A DNA stretch of 64,000 nt from Aquimarina latercula DSM 2041 (GTDB taxonomy: Bacteria > Bacteroidota > Bacteroidia > Flavobacteriales > Flavobacteriaceae): NCBI RefSeq assembly GCF_000430645.1, contig NZ_KE387186.1:62001-126000 (forward strand), given 5' to 3'. Under the pieces are notes generated by a model. The model was not told where the DNA came from, made no database searches, and saw only the letters and a list, made by a program, of their open reading frames with translations. Of this stretch, positions 34,133 to 42,537 are shown one piece after another. The position numbers and the translations under genes are program-made. Position 1 is the stretch's first letter. The number at the start of each line of letters is the position of its first letter.

Positions 34133-35426
34133 TAATTTACAGTTAATTATAAAGAGAGAATTTATATCTCGTGTTCGCAATAGAACTTTTGTTGTAATGA
34201 CTTTTCTGAGTCCTTTAATCGTAGTGGGGATGATTGCATTGATCGCCTGGTTAACGACTCTTAATAATGACGAAGTTAAGAAGGTAGCTTACGTAGATGA
34301 AACAAAGTCGTTTGCTGCAGATCTTAAAGATACAGATGAGGTAAAATATATAGATTATAGTAGCTTTGATTTAGAAACTGCAAAAGACTCTGTAATATCG
34401 CAAAAGTTGTATGGTTTATTATATATCCCAAATAAATCTACCAATAAAGAGCTTGCGGAATCCATACAGTTTTATGCAGAAGAATCTCCTAATTTTTCAA
34501 TATTAAATAAGATTGAGAGAATTATAGCTAATAAGCTAACAAAACAGAATTATAAAGCAGAAGGTCTAAATTTAGAAGCGATAGAGAGTTCTAAAGCCAG
34601 AATAAATATTCAAATAGAGAATTTTTCTGGAGAGAAAACTTCTAAAATGTCTAATTATGTAAAAATGGCATTTGGAGGTTTTGCAGGTTATCTGTTAATG
34701 ATGTTTATCATCATCTATGGTAATATGGTGATGCGATCTGTTATAGAAGAAAAAACGAATCGTATTATAGAGATTATAATTTCTTCTGTAAAACCAATGC
34801 AGTTAATGATGGGTAAGATTCTAGGGACATCCTTTGCTGGTATTTTACAGTTTTTTATTTGGGTAATTTTAGGAGGAGTTCTTCTATTAGTTGCTACCTC
34901 TGTATTTGGAATAGATCCGCAACCGGTAGGAGTTGATCCCTCGATCGCGTTACAAGAAAATAATCAACAAGAAATTCAGCTTTTGGTACAGGATATTCTA
35001 AAACTTCCTTTATTAACATTGGTGTCGTCCTTTTTTGTATATTTTATAGGAGGTTATTTTTTGTATAGTTCGATATATGCTGCTATTGGAGCAGCAGTAG
35101 ATAGTGAAACAGATTCTCAGCAGTTTATGTTGCCAATTATATTACCTTTAATGTTAGGGATTTATGTTGGTTTTTTTGCAGTAATTGAGAATCCACACGG
35201 AACAGTATCTACGGTGTTTTCTATGATTCCTCTTACTTCTCCGATAGTGATGCTTATGCGTATACCTTTTGGAGTTCCTTGGTGGGAAATTCTAATTTCT
35301 ATTGCATTACTTATAGGGAGTATTATTTTTATGGTATGGTTTGCAGGTAAAATTTATAGAATAGGTATCTTGATGTACGGTAAAAAACCTAGTTATAAGG
35401 AGTTGTTTAAATGGTTGAAGTATTAA
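34125..35426 (+). CDS. ABC-2 type permease (NatB-like)
   Basis: The 433-residue membrane protein has one N-terminal helix, a ~130-residue periplasmic domain and five to six helices in the second half (GFAGYLLMMFIIIYGNMVM, GILQFFIWVILGGVLLLV, PLMLGIYVGFFAVIENPHG). The motif VIEEKTNRIIEIIISSVKP is a hallmark of ABC-2/CcmB-like permeases of the NatB group. It overlaps the ATPase gene and is followed after 1 bp by an MscS channel gene, so the string is one operon. Confidence 0.9.
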   Translation: MSSNLQLIIKREFISRVRNRTFVVMTFLSPLIVVGMIALIAWLTTLNNDEVKKVAYVDETKSFAADLKDTDEVKYIDYSSFDLETAKDSVISQKLYGLLYIPNKSTNKELAESIQFYAEESPNFSILNKIERIIANKLTKQNYKAEGLNLEAIESSKARINIQIENFSGEKTSKMSNYVKMAFGGFAGYLLMMFIIIYGNMVMRSVIEEKTNRIIEIIISSVKPMQLMMGKILGTSFAGILQFFIWVILGGVLLLVATSVFGIDPQPVGVDPSIALQENNQQEIQLLVQDILKLPLLTLVSSFFVYFIGGYFLYSSIYAAIGAAVDSETDSQQFMLPIILPLMLGIYVGFFAVIENPHGTVSTVFSMIPLTSPIVMLMRIPFGVPWWEILISIALLIGSIIFMVWFAGKIYRIGILMYGKKPSYKELFKWLKY

Positions 35427-35427
35427 T

Positions 35428-36324
35428 ATGATTCAGGAAGAAATAACAGAGCAGGTTAAAGAGGTAATCCAAGAAGATGTATGGGGTAATATCAAGAAGT
35501 TTTTAGATTACGAAATATTTCATTTCGGTCCAGATGATCATTCTATTATACTTACTGTGGGTCTTCTGTTATTCGTGATATTTATTCTCATTATTACTAC
35601 GATATCACTAAAGTTTATTCGACGAATCGTTACAAGAAAATTACAAAAGGAGGATAAACTAAAATTTGAATCTGTTTTTTCTTTTTCAAAGTATTTTATC
35701 TATATAATTGTTATTCTTATAGCCTTAGATAGTATAGGGTTTAATATTACAGCTATTTTTGCTGCCTCGGCTGCACTTTTGGTAGGTGTAGGTTTGGCAT
35801 TACAAACATTAATTCAGGATGTTATCTCTGGGATTTTTATACTAATTGATCAGACGGTTCACGTAGGGGATATTATTGAATTAGACGGTAAAGTAGGTAG
35901 GGTGGAAGAAATTAAATTAAGGACTACTAGGGCAGTTACCATAGATAATAAAGTGTTAGTTATCCCTAATCATAAGTATCTTACGTCAACATTATATAAT
36001 TGGACCCAGAATGGATCAATAACAAGAGAATCCATAGAGATTGGAGTAGCATATGGTAGTGATATAAATTTAGTAAAGCAATTGCTTATAAAAATAGCAA
36101 ACGATAATGACAAAATTCTGAAAACTCCAGAACCACTAGTATTGTTTACTAACTTTGGTGATAGCTCTTTAAATTTCAAACTTATTTTTACCATGAATGA
36201 TAGCTTTCAGGCCAGTATTCCAAAAAGTGAAATAAGATTTGAAATTGATCGTTTATTTAGGGAGAATAAGATAAATATTCCGTTCCCTCAGCGAGAAGTT
36301 ACTATCTTAAACCCCAAACAGTAG
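35428..36324 (+). CDS. MscS family mechanosensitive channel
   Basis: The 298-residue channel has three membrane helices (about 36-62, 85-107, 112-140), the pore helix with AAFA-like Gly/Ala pattern ALLVGVGLALQTLIQDVISGI, and the beta domain (VHVGDIIELDGKVGRVEEI, VLVIPNHKYL). It would act as an osmotic release valve. The start codon lies 1 bp after the permease stop, so it is translated from the exporter operon. It is a second MscS relative in this window, with only limited similarity to the one at 4270. Confidence 0.92.
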   Translation: MIQEEITEQVKEVIQEDVWGNIKKFLDYEIFHFGPDDHSIILTVGLLLFVIFILIITTISLKFIRRIVTRKLQKEDKLKFESVFSFSKYFIYIIVILIALDSIGFNITAIFAASAALLVGVGLALQTLIQDVISGIFILIDQTVHVGDIIELDGKVGRVEEIKLRTTRAVTIDNKVLVIPNHKYLTSTLYNWTQNGSITRESIEIGVAYGSDINLVKQLLIKIANDNDKILKTPEPLVLFTNFGDSSLNFKLIFTMNDSFQASIPKSEIRFEIDRLFRENKINIPFPQREVTILNPKQ

Positions 36325-36344
36325 TATAGCCCCTAGATATAAAA

Positions 36345-37247
36345 ATGAATAATAGAACCTTACTAATAATTTGTATTACTCTTTGCTGTATTATTAATAC
36401 GGTAAGATCACAGGATACTAATTTAGCTAGGGTAGAGTACGCGTATATTCCGCAAGCTAATAGTGATAATGAATATAATAGTTTAAGAATTTCTGGAAAC
36501 TATCCAATTAAGATGGATGACAAGGGAACTTATTTGGTGATGTCATTTCAGTATAGATTAAATAACTTATTGTTAAATGATGATTCTATAATCGTTGATA
36601 AAGATGGTCTTCAAGAATTTCATACGATAGGTTTTGAATTAGGATATACCTATAAAATGAAGAATAATTGGAGATTCGGGGCTAAACTGGGGGCACGTCT
36701 TTCCTCTAATCTTGAAGGTTCTGGAATAGACGGAGATGATTTTAGATATGTAGGATCGGTTTACTTTGTAAAAAGTTATGGAAAGAAGACATCTCCAAAA
36801 TCTGCAAGATTAGTGTTGGGATTGCGATATGCTGCACCAGCCAGTATTAACTTTCCGTTGCCTATAATTAATTATTCTAAACGATTTCATCCAAGTTGGT
36901 CATATTCTATAGGAACACCAAAAACAAGTATAAAGTATTTTTTTAATGAGACCAATACTTTACAAGCATTTATAGGGCTAGATCGATTTTATGGTAACAT
37001 ACAGAATAATAGGGTGTTTGTCGATGAAAATGGCGAGACTAAAACTGCAGAAAACGCTTCAATGTTATTAATTAATAGTGCTTTGGGGTATGAATACTAT
37101 TTTACGGAACACTTATTGTTATTTGCATATGGTGGATATACTTTAAGTAATGAAATTCGCTTGCGAGATAAGAATCAAGAAAATGTTTTAATTCTCAATG
37201 ATAGAAATACATTTTATCTGAGAGGTGGAATTAAATTAAAATTATAA
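36345..37247 (+). CDS. Secreted outer-membrane beta-barrel-like protein (DUF6268-like)
   Basis: The 300-residue protein has a signal peptide (residues 1-22, ending RSQ) and amphipathic beta strands of outer-membrane barrel type, ending with YLRGGIKLKL. Sequence features such as FHTIGFELGYTYKMKN and GLRYAAP resemble the flavobacterial family DUF6268, but I cannot check this. It lies 20 bp after the MscS gene and shares one base (TAATG) with the sigma-54 regulator gene, so it belongs to the same operon. Confidence 0.6.
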   Translation: MNNRTLLIICITLCCIINTVRSQDTNLARVEYAYIPQANSDNEYNSLRISGNYPIKMDDKGTYLVMSFQYRLNNLLLNDDSIIVDKDGLQEFHTIGFELGYTYKMKNNWRFGAKLGARLSSNLEGSGIDGDDFRYVGSVYFVKSYGKKTSPKSARLVLGLRYAAPASINFPLPIINYSKRFHPSWSYSIGTPKTSIKYFFNETNTLQAFIGLDRFYGNIQNNRVFVDENGETKTAENASMLLINSALGYEYYFTEHLLLFAYGGYTLSNEIRLRDKNQENVLILNDRNTFYLRGGIKLKL

Positions 37248-38410
37248 TGGCAAAAATATTAGTAATAGAGGATGAAGCGGCAATCAGAAGAGTGCTCGTT
37301 AAGATATTATCAGAGGAAAGTGATAAATATGAAGTTTTTGAGGCAGAAGACGGATTAGTTGGAATTGAAAAAATCAAGAATGAGGATTTCGATTTAGTAC
37401 TATGTGATATCAAAATGCCTAAAATGGATGGGGTAGAAGTATTAGAAGCCGTAAAGAAAATAAAACCAGAAGTTCCTATGGTTATGATTTCGGGTCATGG
37501 TGATTTAGATACAGCTGTAAATACCATGAGATTAGGGGCTTTTGATTATATTTCTAAACCACCAGATCTTAATCGATTACTAAATACTGTTCGTAATGCT
37601 TTAGACAGAAAAGAATTAGTTGTCGAAAACAAAATGCTTAAAAAGAAGGTCTCTAAAAATTATGAAATGATCGGTGAGTCCACAGCTATTTCTGATATAA
37701 AGAATATTATCGAAAAAGTGGCAACGACGGATGCAAGAGTTCTTATAACAGGTCCAAATGGTACTGGTAAAGAATTGGTAGCACATTGGATACATCAAAA
37801 AAGTGAACGATCTAAAGGTCAAATGATAGAAGTGAATTGTGCTGCTATTCCGGGTGAATTAATCGAAAGTGAGCTTTTTGGTCATGTAAAAGGAGCATTC
37901 ACCTCTGCTAATAAAGATCGTGCAGGTAAATTTGAGGCAGCAAATGGCGGAACTATATTTCTAGATGAAATTGGAGATATGAGTCTTTCTGCACAGGCCA
38001 AAGTACTTAGAGCTTTACAAGAAAATAAAATACAGCGAGTTGGTAGTGATAAAGATATTAAAGTAGATGTACGAGTGGTAGCTGCAACAAATAAGGATCT
38101 TAAAAAGGAAATTGCAGACAATAAATTTAGAGAGGATTTATATCATCGATTAGCGGTGATCCTAATAAAAGTACCAGCATTAAACGACCGTAGAGAAGAT
38201 ATTCCTTTATTAGTAGATTACTTCACAAAGAAAATTTCTAATGAACAAGGATCTCCTGCTAAGACTTTTTCGGATAAAGCAGTTAAGCAATTACAGCAAT
38301 ATGATTGGACCGGTAATATTAGAGAATTACGTAATGTTGTGGAACGTCTTATAATACTTGGTGGAAAGGAAGTTAGCGAGGAGGATGTTAAACTTTTTGC
38401 TGCGAAGTAA
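37247..38410 (+). CDS. NtrC-like sigma-54 response regulator without DNA-binding domain
   Basis: A receiver domain (Asp54 in VLCDIKMPKMDG) is followed by an AAA+ sigma-54 activator domain (Walker A GPNGTGKE 169-176, Walker B TIFLDE 236-241, arginine finger region YHRLAVILI). Two oddities: the sigma-54 contact loop reads GAFTSA (216-221) rather than GAFTGA, and the protein ends at residue 387 right after the AAA+ domain without a Fis-type helix-turn-helix. It may therefore act without site-specific binding or not through sigma-54. The gene overlaps the DUF6268-like gene by 1 bp and is the last of the ABC-MscS operon string. Confidence 0.88.
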   Translation: MAKILVIEDEAAIRRVLVKILSEESDKYEVFEAEDGLVGIEKIKNEDFDLVLCDIKMPKMDGVEVLEAVKKIKPEVPMVMISGHGDLDTAVNTMRLGAFDYISKPPDLNRLLNTVRNALDRKELVVENKMLKKKVSKNYEMIGESTAISDIKNIIEKVATTDARVLITGPNGTGKELVAHWIHQKSERSKGQMIEVNCAAIPGELIESELFGHVKGAFTSANKDRAGKFEAANGGTIFLDEIGDMSLSAQAKVLRALQENKIQRVGSDKDIKVDVRVVAATNKDLKKEIADNKFREDLYHRLAVILIKVPALNDRREDIPLLVDYFTKKISNEQGSPAKTFSDKAVKQLQQYDWTGNIRELRNVVERLIILGGKEVSEEDVKLFAAK

Positions 38411-38459
38411 GAAGAATCATTATCTTGCGACTTACCCCTAAAATATATTGACCCCAAAA

Positions 38460-38981
38460 ATGAAGAGAATACTGTTTGTAATTATATTAGCTTGCCTTTC
38501 ATCTGTATTGAATGCGCAGTATGAACCAAGTGCAATAAATTATGGGGTAGTTGCTATTAAAAGTTTTAGTTCGATAGAAGAAGTTGGGCTGGGAGTAAGA
38601 ATAGAATACGCTCCAAATTGCTATACAACCTATATGGGAGAATATAATCGTTTGTTTTCGATTGGAACAAGCGATGAGATAGAAGGGTACAATGAACTTG
38701 CTCTCGGAGTTAATTTAATTTTGTTTAATTGGTATCCAACAACGATAACTGCAGGGTTTGGTTACATAGGAAACGATTCTAGTGTTTTTGAAGAGATAGA
38801 AGATGATGCTTTAATAGCGTTTAGAAGTGGAGATTTTAATCATGGAGCTCAAATTAAATTACGAGCTTTACATCAAATTGCCGTTCCTGTTCATATTTTT
38901 GCCGAATTTAATTTAAAAAGCCTTGGGAAACAATATCATACGTTTCTTATTGGATTTAGTTATGACTTTGATGCACGATAA
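38460..38981 (+). CDS. Hypothetical secreted beta-rich protein
   Basis: From the ATG at 38460 the protein has 173 residues with a signal peptide (MKRILFVIILACLSSVLNAQ). The rest has alternating beta strands (GVVAIKSFSSIEEVGLGVRIEY, TFLIGFSYDF) ending like an outer-membrane strand. A TTG four codons upstream is possible but not preferred. Family unrecognised; it lies 50 bp downstream of the sigma-54 regulator and may be in its operon. Confidence 0.6.
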   Translation: MKRILFVIILACLSSVLNAQYEPSAINYGVVAIKSFSSIEEVGLGVRIEYAPNCYTTYMGEYNRLFSIGTSDEIEGYNELALGVNLILFNWYPTTITAGFGYIGNDSSVFEEIEDDALIAFRSGDFNHGAQIKLRALHQIAVPVHIFAEFNLKSLGKQYHTFLIGFSYDFDAR

Positions 38982-39219
38982 TGATGTTGTTTTATTGTGG
39001 TAAAAGTTACTCTTTATTTTGACCTTTATATCTTCTCAAGAATCGTATTATGAATGAGAGGAATATATCTTGAGATTACATCCAAAGAATTTTAGAATAC
39101 ATTACATTACCCCTCTTTTATTCTCAAATATCCTTTAAGTAATTAATCTTACTTAACATTTTTCTTTTTTGACCAATCTAAAACTTTAGTATCTTACCAG
39201 AGATAATACAAATCAAACT

Positions 39220-40098
39220 ATGAATAAAATAGATCACGAAGATTTTAAAGTTTCTCAACCGATAGAATTGTCAAAAATCCCTACAACTTATGACCTCGGA
39301 GAGAGTGAAAAAAAAATTGAAAAAGAACTAGAAAAGGTCAGAGAAAAATTAGGCAAATTTCAAGACACAATATATGCGCACGATAAATATGCCATTTTAA
39401 TTTGTTTACAAGGAATGGATACAGCTGGGAAAGACAGTCTTATCCGAGAAGTTTTTAAAGATTTTAATACGAGAGGAATTGTTGTACATAGTTTTAAAGT
39501 TCCTACGGAATTAGAACTTGGACATGATTATTTATGGAGACATTATATAGCGTTGCCACAACGTGGAAGATTCTCTGTCTTTAATAGAACACATTATGAA
39601 AATGTTTTAGTGACTAGAGTACATCCACAATATATTATAGGCGAAAAACTACCGAATATTAATTCTGTAGATGATATAAATGATGAGTTTTGGGAAAAGC
39701 GTTTTGAGCAGATAAGAAATTTTGAAAAACATATAGCAGATAACGGGACACTTGTTTATAAATTTTATCTTCATTTATCCAAAGAAGAACAAAAAAACAG
39801 ATTACTTCGTAGGTTAGAAAAGAAAGAAAAAAACTGGAAATTTTCTTCAGGAGATCTTAAGGAAAGAAAATTATGGGACGATTATCAATCTTGTTATCAA
39901 GAAGCAATAAATAAAACATCCCTACCACATGCACCTTGGTATGTAATTCCTGCAGATGATAAACCCACCGCAAGATATATTGTAGCAAAAACATTATATG
40001 ATACTTTGATAAAATTTGATGATATAAGAGAGCCGGAATTAGACGAAAAAACCAAGTCTAATATAGAACAATATAAGCAACAACTGGAAAACGAATAA
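39220..40098 (+). CDS. Polyphosphate kinase 2 family protein
   Basis: The 292-residue protein is of PPK2 type: a Walker A loop GMDTAGKDS (65-73), FKDFNTRGIVVHSFK, the lid region RGRFSVFNRTHYENVLVTRV, and an APWYVIPADDKPTARYIV segment near the end. PPK2 enzymes transfer phosphate between polyphosphate and nucleotides (class III works on AMP and ADP). The class cannot be fixed from the sequence alone. No partner gene adjoins it. Confidence 0.92.
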   Translation: MNKIDHEDFKVSQPIELSKIPTTYDLGESEKKIEKELEKVREKLGKFQDTIYAHDKYAILICLQGMDTAGKDSLIREVFKDFNTRGIVVHSFKVPTELELGHDYLWRHYIALPQRGRFSVFNRTHYENVLVTRVHPQYIIGEKLPNINSVDDINDEFWEKRFEQIRNFEKHIADNGTLVYKFYLHLSKEEQKNRLLRRLEKKEKNWKFSSGDLKERKLWDDYQSCYQEAINKTSLPHAPWYVIPADDKPTARYIVAKTLYDTLIKFDDIREPELDEKTKSNIEQYKQQLENE

Positions 40099-40140
40099 TA
40101 ATACGATTACATTTAAAATAATATTATAAAAAATACATCT

Positions 40141-41529
40141 GTGAGAAATATAGTCTTTATCCTTTTTATAACTTTTTCTTTTTCCTCTTATAGTCAAAAG
40201 GATAACAGAAAAGAAGATTCAATAGCAATTAAAAACTTTTATACAACTTCATTATTAGAAGGTAAAAGCTATACTTGGTTGGATTATTTATCTAATCAAA
40301 TAGGGCCTAGGTTGTCAGGATCTTTAAATGCTCAAAAAGCAGTGGAATGGACAGAACAGGAACTTAAAGATATAGGGCTGGATAAAGTATGGTTGCAATC
40401 TGTAATGGTACCTAAATGGACAAGAGGAGTTACTGAATTTGCTTATATAGAAACGGATCCTGGACAAACAACGAATGTCCCAATTTGCGCTCTTGGAGGT
40501 TCTGTTCCTACACCTATAGGTGGAGTTAAGGCCGAAATAGTTGAAGTAAAGGATTTAGAGGATCTTCGAAAACTTGGAACAGATAAGATAGAAGGAAAAA
40601 TAGTATTCTTTAACCGTCCGATGCAAGCTGATTTAATAAATACTTTTGAAGCTTATGGTGGATGTGTAGATCAACGCTATTCTGGAGCTGCAGAAGCTGC
40701 TAAGTTTGGAGCGGTTGGTGTAATTGTACGATCAATGAACTTGAGATTAGATGATTTTCCGCATACAGGTTCAATGAGTTATGGAAAACTAACTGATTTA
40801 GAAAAGATTCCGGCAGCTGCAATAAGTACAAATGGAGCAGAATTATTACACTCCATGTTAACGCTAAACCCAAAGGTTAAGTTCTTATTAAATATGAATT
40901 GCCGTAGTTGGAAGGATGTGGAATCTTTTAATGTAATAGGAGAGATTACGGGTAGTGAATTCCCTGATGAATATATGGTTGTAGGAGGGCATCTGGATTC
41001 TTGGGATTTAGGTGACGGCTCACACGATGATGGAGCAGGAGTAGTACAATCTATGGAAGTACTTAGGTTGTTTAAAGATACAGGATATAAACCAAAAAGA
41101 TCCATTAGAGTAGTTTTATTTATGAATGAAGAAAATGGACTAAGAGGAGGTAAAAAATATGCAGCTGTAGCTAAAAATAAAGGGGAGAATCATGTATTTG
41201 CATTAGAAAGCGATGCAGGTGGTTTTACTCCAAGAGGTTTTTCTTTTGACTGTAGTAATGAAAATTTTGATCAGATTAAAAGTTGGAAACCTCTTTTTGA
41301 ACCTTATTTGATTCATTATTTTGTTCAGGGAGGTAGTGGAGCAGATATAGGTCCATTAAAAAAAGATGGAATAGTATTGGCCGGACTTCGTCCAGATTCT
41401 CAACGGTATTTTGATTATCATCATGCTAAGAATGATACTTTTGATGCTATTAATAAAAGAGAATTAGAATTAGGTGCTGCCACTATGACAAGTTTAATTT
41501 ATCTTTTTGATAAATATGGAGTCAAGTAA
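40141..41529 (+). CDS. Secreted M28 family metallopeptidase (carboxypeptidase Q-like)
   Basis: A GTG start precedes a signal peptide (residues 1-19, ending SYSQ). The catalytic region holds the zinc motifs GGHLDSWDLGDGSHDDGAG and FMNEENGLRGG, with the conserved DAGGFTPRGF further on. A PA-domain-like insertion (EIVEVKDLEDLRKLGTDKI) lies in the middle. The overall layout and the PDSQRYFDYHHAKNDT end match M28 peptidases of the glutamate carboxypeptidase/CPQ type that remove terminal amino acids from small peptides. It is exported. Confidence 0.88.
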   Translation: MRNIVFILFITFSFSSYSQKDNRKEDSIAIKNFYTTSLLEGKSYTWLDYLSNQIGPRLSGSLNAQKAVEWTEQELKDIGLDKVWLQSVMVPKWTRGVTEFAYIETDPGQTTNVPICALGGSVPTPIGGVKAEIVEVKDLEDLRKLGTDKIEGKIVFFNRPMQADLINTFEAYGGCVDQRYSGAAEAAKFGAVGVIVRSMNLRLDDFPHTGSMSYGKLTDLEKIPAAAISTNGAELLHSMLTLNPKVKFLLNMNCRSWKDVESFNVIGEITGSEFPDEYMVVGGHLDSWDLGDGSHDDGAGVVQSMEVLRLFKDTGYKPKRSIRVVLFMNEENGLRGGKKYAAVAKNKGENHVFALESDAGGFTPRGFSFDCSNENFDQIKSWKPLFEPYLIHYFVQGGSGADIGPLKKDGIVLAGLRPDSQRYFDYHHAKNDTFDAINKRELELGAATMTSLIYLFDKYGVK

Positions 41530-41929
41530 TTTTCGAAGTTAATTTAATAAAAATTTAGGCATAAAAACTTCTTAAAACACGTTAATATAGTTTGTTTTTT
41601 TGGGGAATTTTGCGCTTTTTGTCTGATATTGTGTAAAAGTGTAAAAATTCTGTAAGTTGTTTCTTGTTTAAAAATTTAACTTTTTTATGAAAATTTTTAT
41701 AAGAAAAAACATTTAAAAATGATTTTTTGTTAATTTAGGCTGTGGTTTTACCATTGAGAAGGTTTTCTTTTTTTGTAAATCATCTTTTTTTTTGTCCTTT
41801 TTCGCATTCTTTTTTCTTAGCATCTTCTTAACAACGAAACTTTTTTCTTTTTTTAAGATTTAAGAAAAGTATTTTGATTCTTCCTTTACGCCCCAGAAAC
41901 AGTAAGCTCAGAGATTAATGCTAGAAACT

Positions 41930-41953
41930 AACAAGTTTTAGATAAAACTTGTT
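41930..41953. promoter_or_regulatory. Perfect 11-bp inverted repeat in the cellulase leader
   Basis: AACAAGTTTTA (41930-41940) and its reverse complement (41943-41953) are separated by 2 bp. It lacks a following T run long enough for a terminator. It could be an operator or an RNA hairpin. Confidence 0.45.
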
Positions 41954-42182
41954 AAGACTTAGTAAAGGTGACTAGTGTTACTTTTTTACCTGAGAGTTGT
42001 CATAACTTTATTCAACGTTTCAAACGATATTTTTAGATCAAACCTTAATAACTAAATCAAGATTTGATAAAAGAGTTTATCGATGAACGGAAAAGTAAAC
42101 GTAACAATCGTCATGTCAAGCATTTTCCCAATTTATGTTTGATATGGTTTTAATGACAATTAACTTAAAACTGTACTAACCT

Positions 42183-42281
42183 ATGAACAAACTCAAAAAA
42201 AACAAAATAGCATTGTCTTCTATGTTATTTTATTTAGAATCGAATTTTTTTCATCATTCTAAACCTATTGGTCTTAACTAA
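42183..42281 (+). CDS. Possible 32-residue leader ORF
   Basis: ATG at 42183 opens 32 codons starting MNKLKKNKIALSSMLFY, which resembles the start of a signal peptide, and stops at 42279-42281. It may be a leader peptide or the remnant of a displaced secreted-protein gene. There is no ribosome-site or homology evidence. Confidence 0.2.
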   Translation: MNKLKKNKIALSSMLFYLESNFFHHSKPIGLN

Positions 42282-42356
42282 AGATTTAAGACACTACAGT
42301 AAAAAAATAAACAAAGCTTTAAAGGAGAGTTAATAGTATCAATGAATATTTAGGTT

Positions 42357-42384
42357 TCAATAAATTGGTCAACCAATTTATTGA
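42357..42384. promoter_or_regulatory. Perfect 13-bp inverted repeat upstream of the GH9-GH48 gene
   Basis: TCAATAAATTGGT (42357-42369) is separated by 2 bp from its exact reverse complement (42372-42384). The 28-bp palindrome has the size of a dimeric-regulator operator and lies ~150 bp before the start codon at 42538. Confidence 0.55.
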
Positions 42385-42537
42385 ACGAATTCTAAGAATA
42401 CTATATCGGATTCTCTTTAGACCAGATCAATTAATAAATCGAAGTATATGACTAGTCTGCATAAGACTATTTTCACTGCTTATAAAATCAAAATCAAAAA
42501 CAATTTTCAAAACACAATTCTTAAAACTACACTAACA

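Larger units (their letters stand above)
41530..42537. other. Long AT-rich intergenic/leader region before the GH9-GH48 gene
   Basis: These ~1 kb hold two perfect inverted repeats (41930-41953 and 42357-42384), a 32-codon ORF at 42183-42281 and long T tracts (41690-41860). No larger gene is supported. Its length compared with other intergenic regions here and the palindromes suggest a regulated promoter for the cellulase locus. Confidence 0.5.

Noticed and set aside
39030..39075. Inverted repeat TCTCAAGA...TCTTGAGA between 38981 and 39220
   Set aside because: Short arms and a long loop. Such a repeat is expected by chance in AT-rich DNA.
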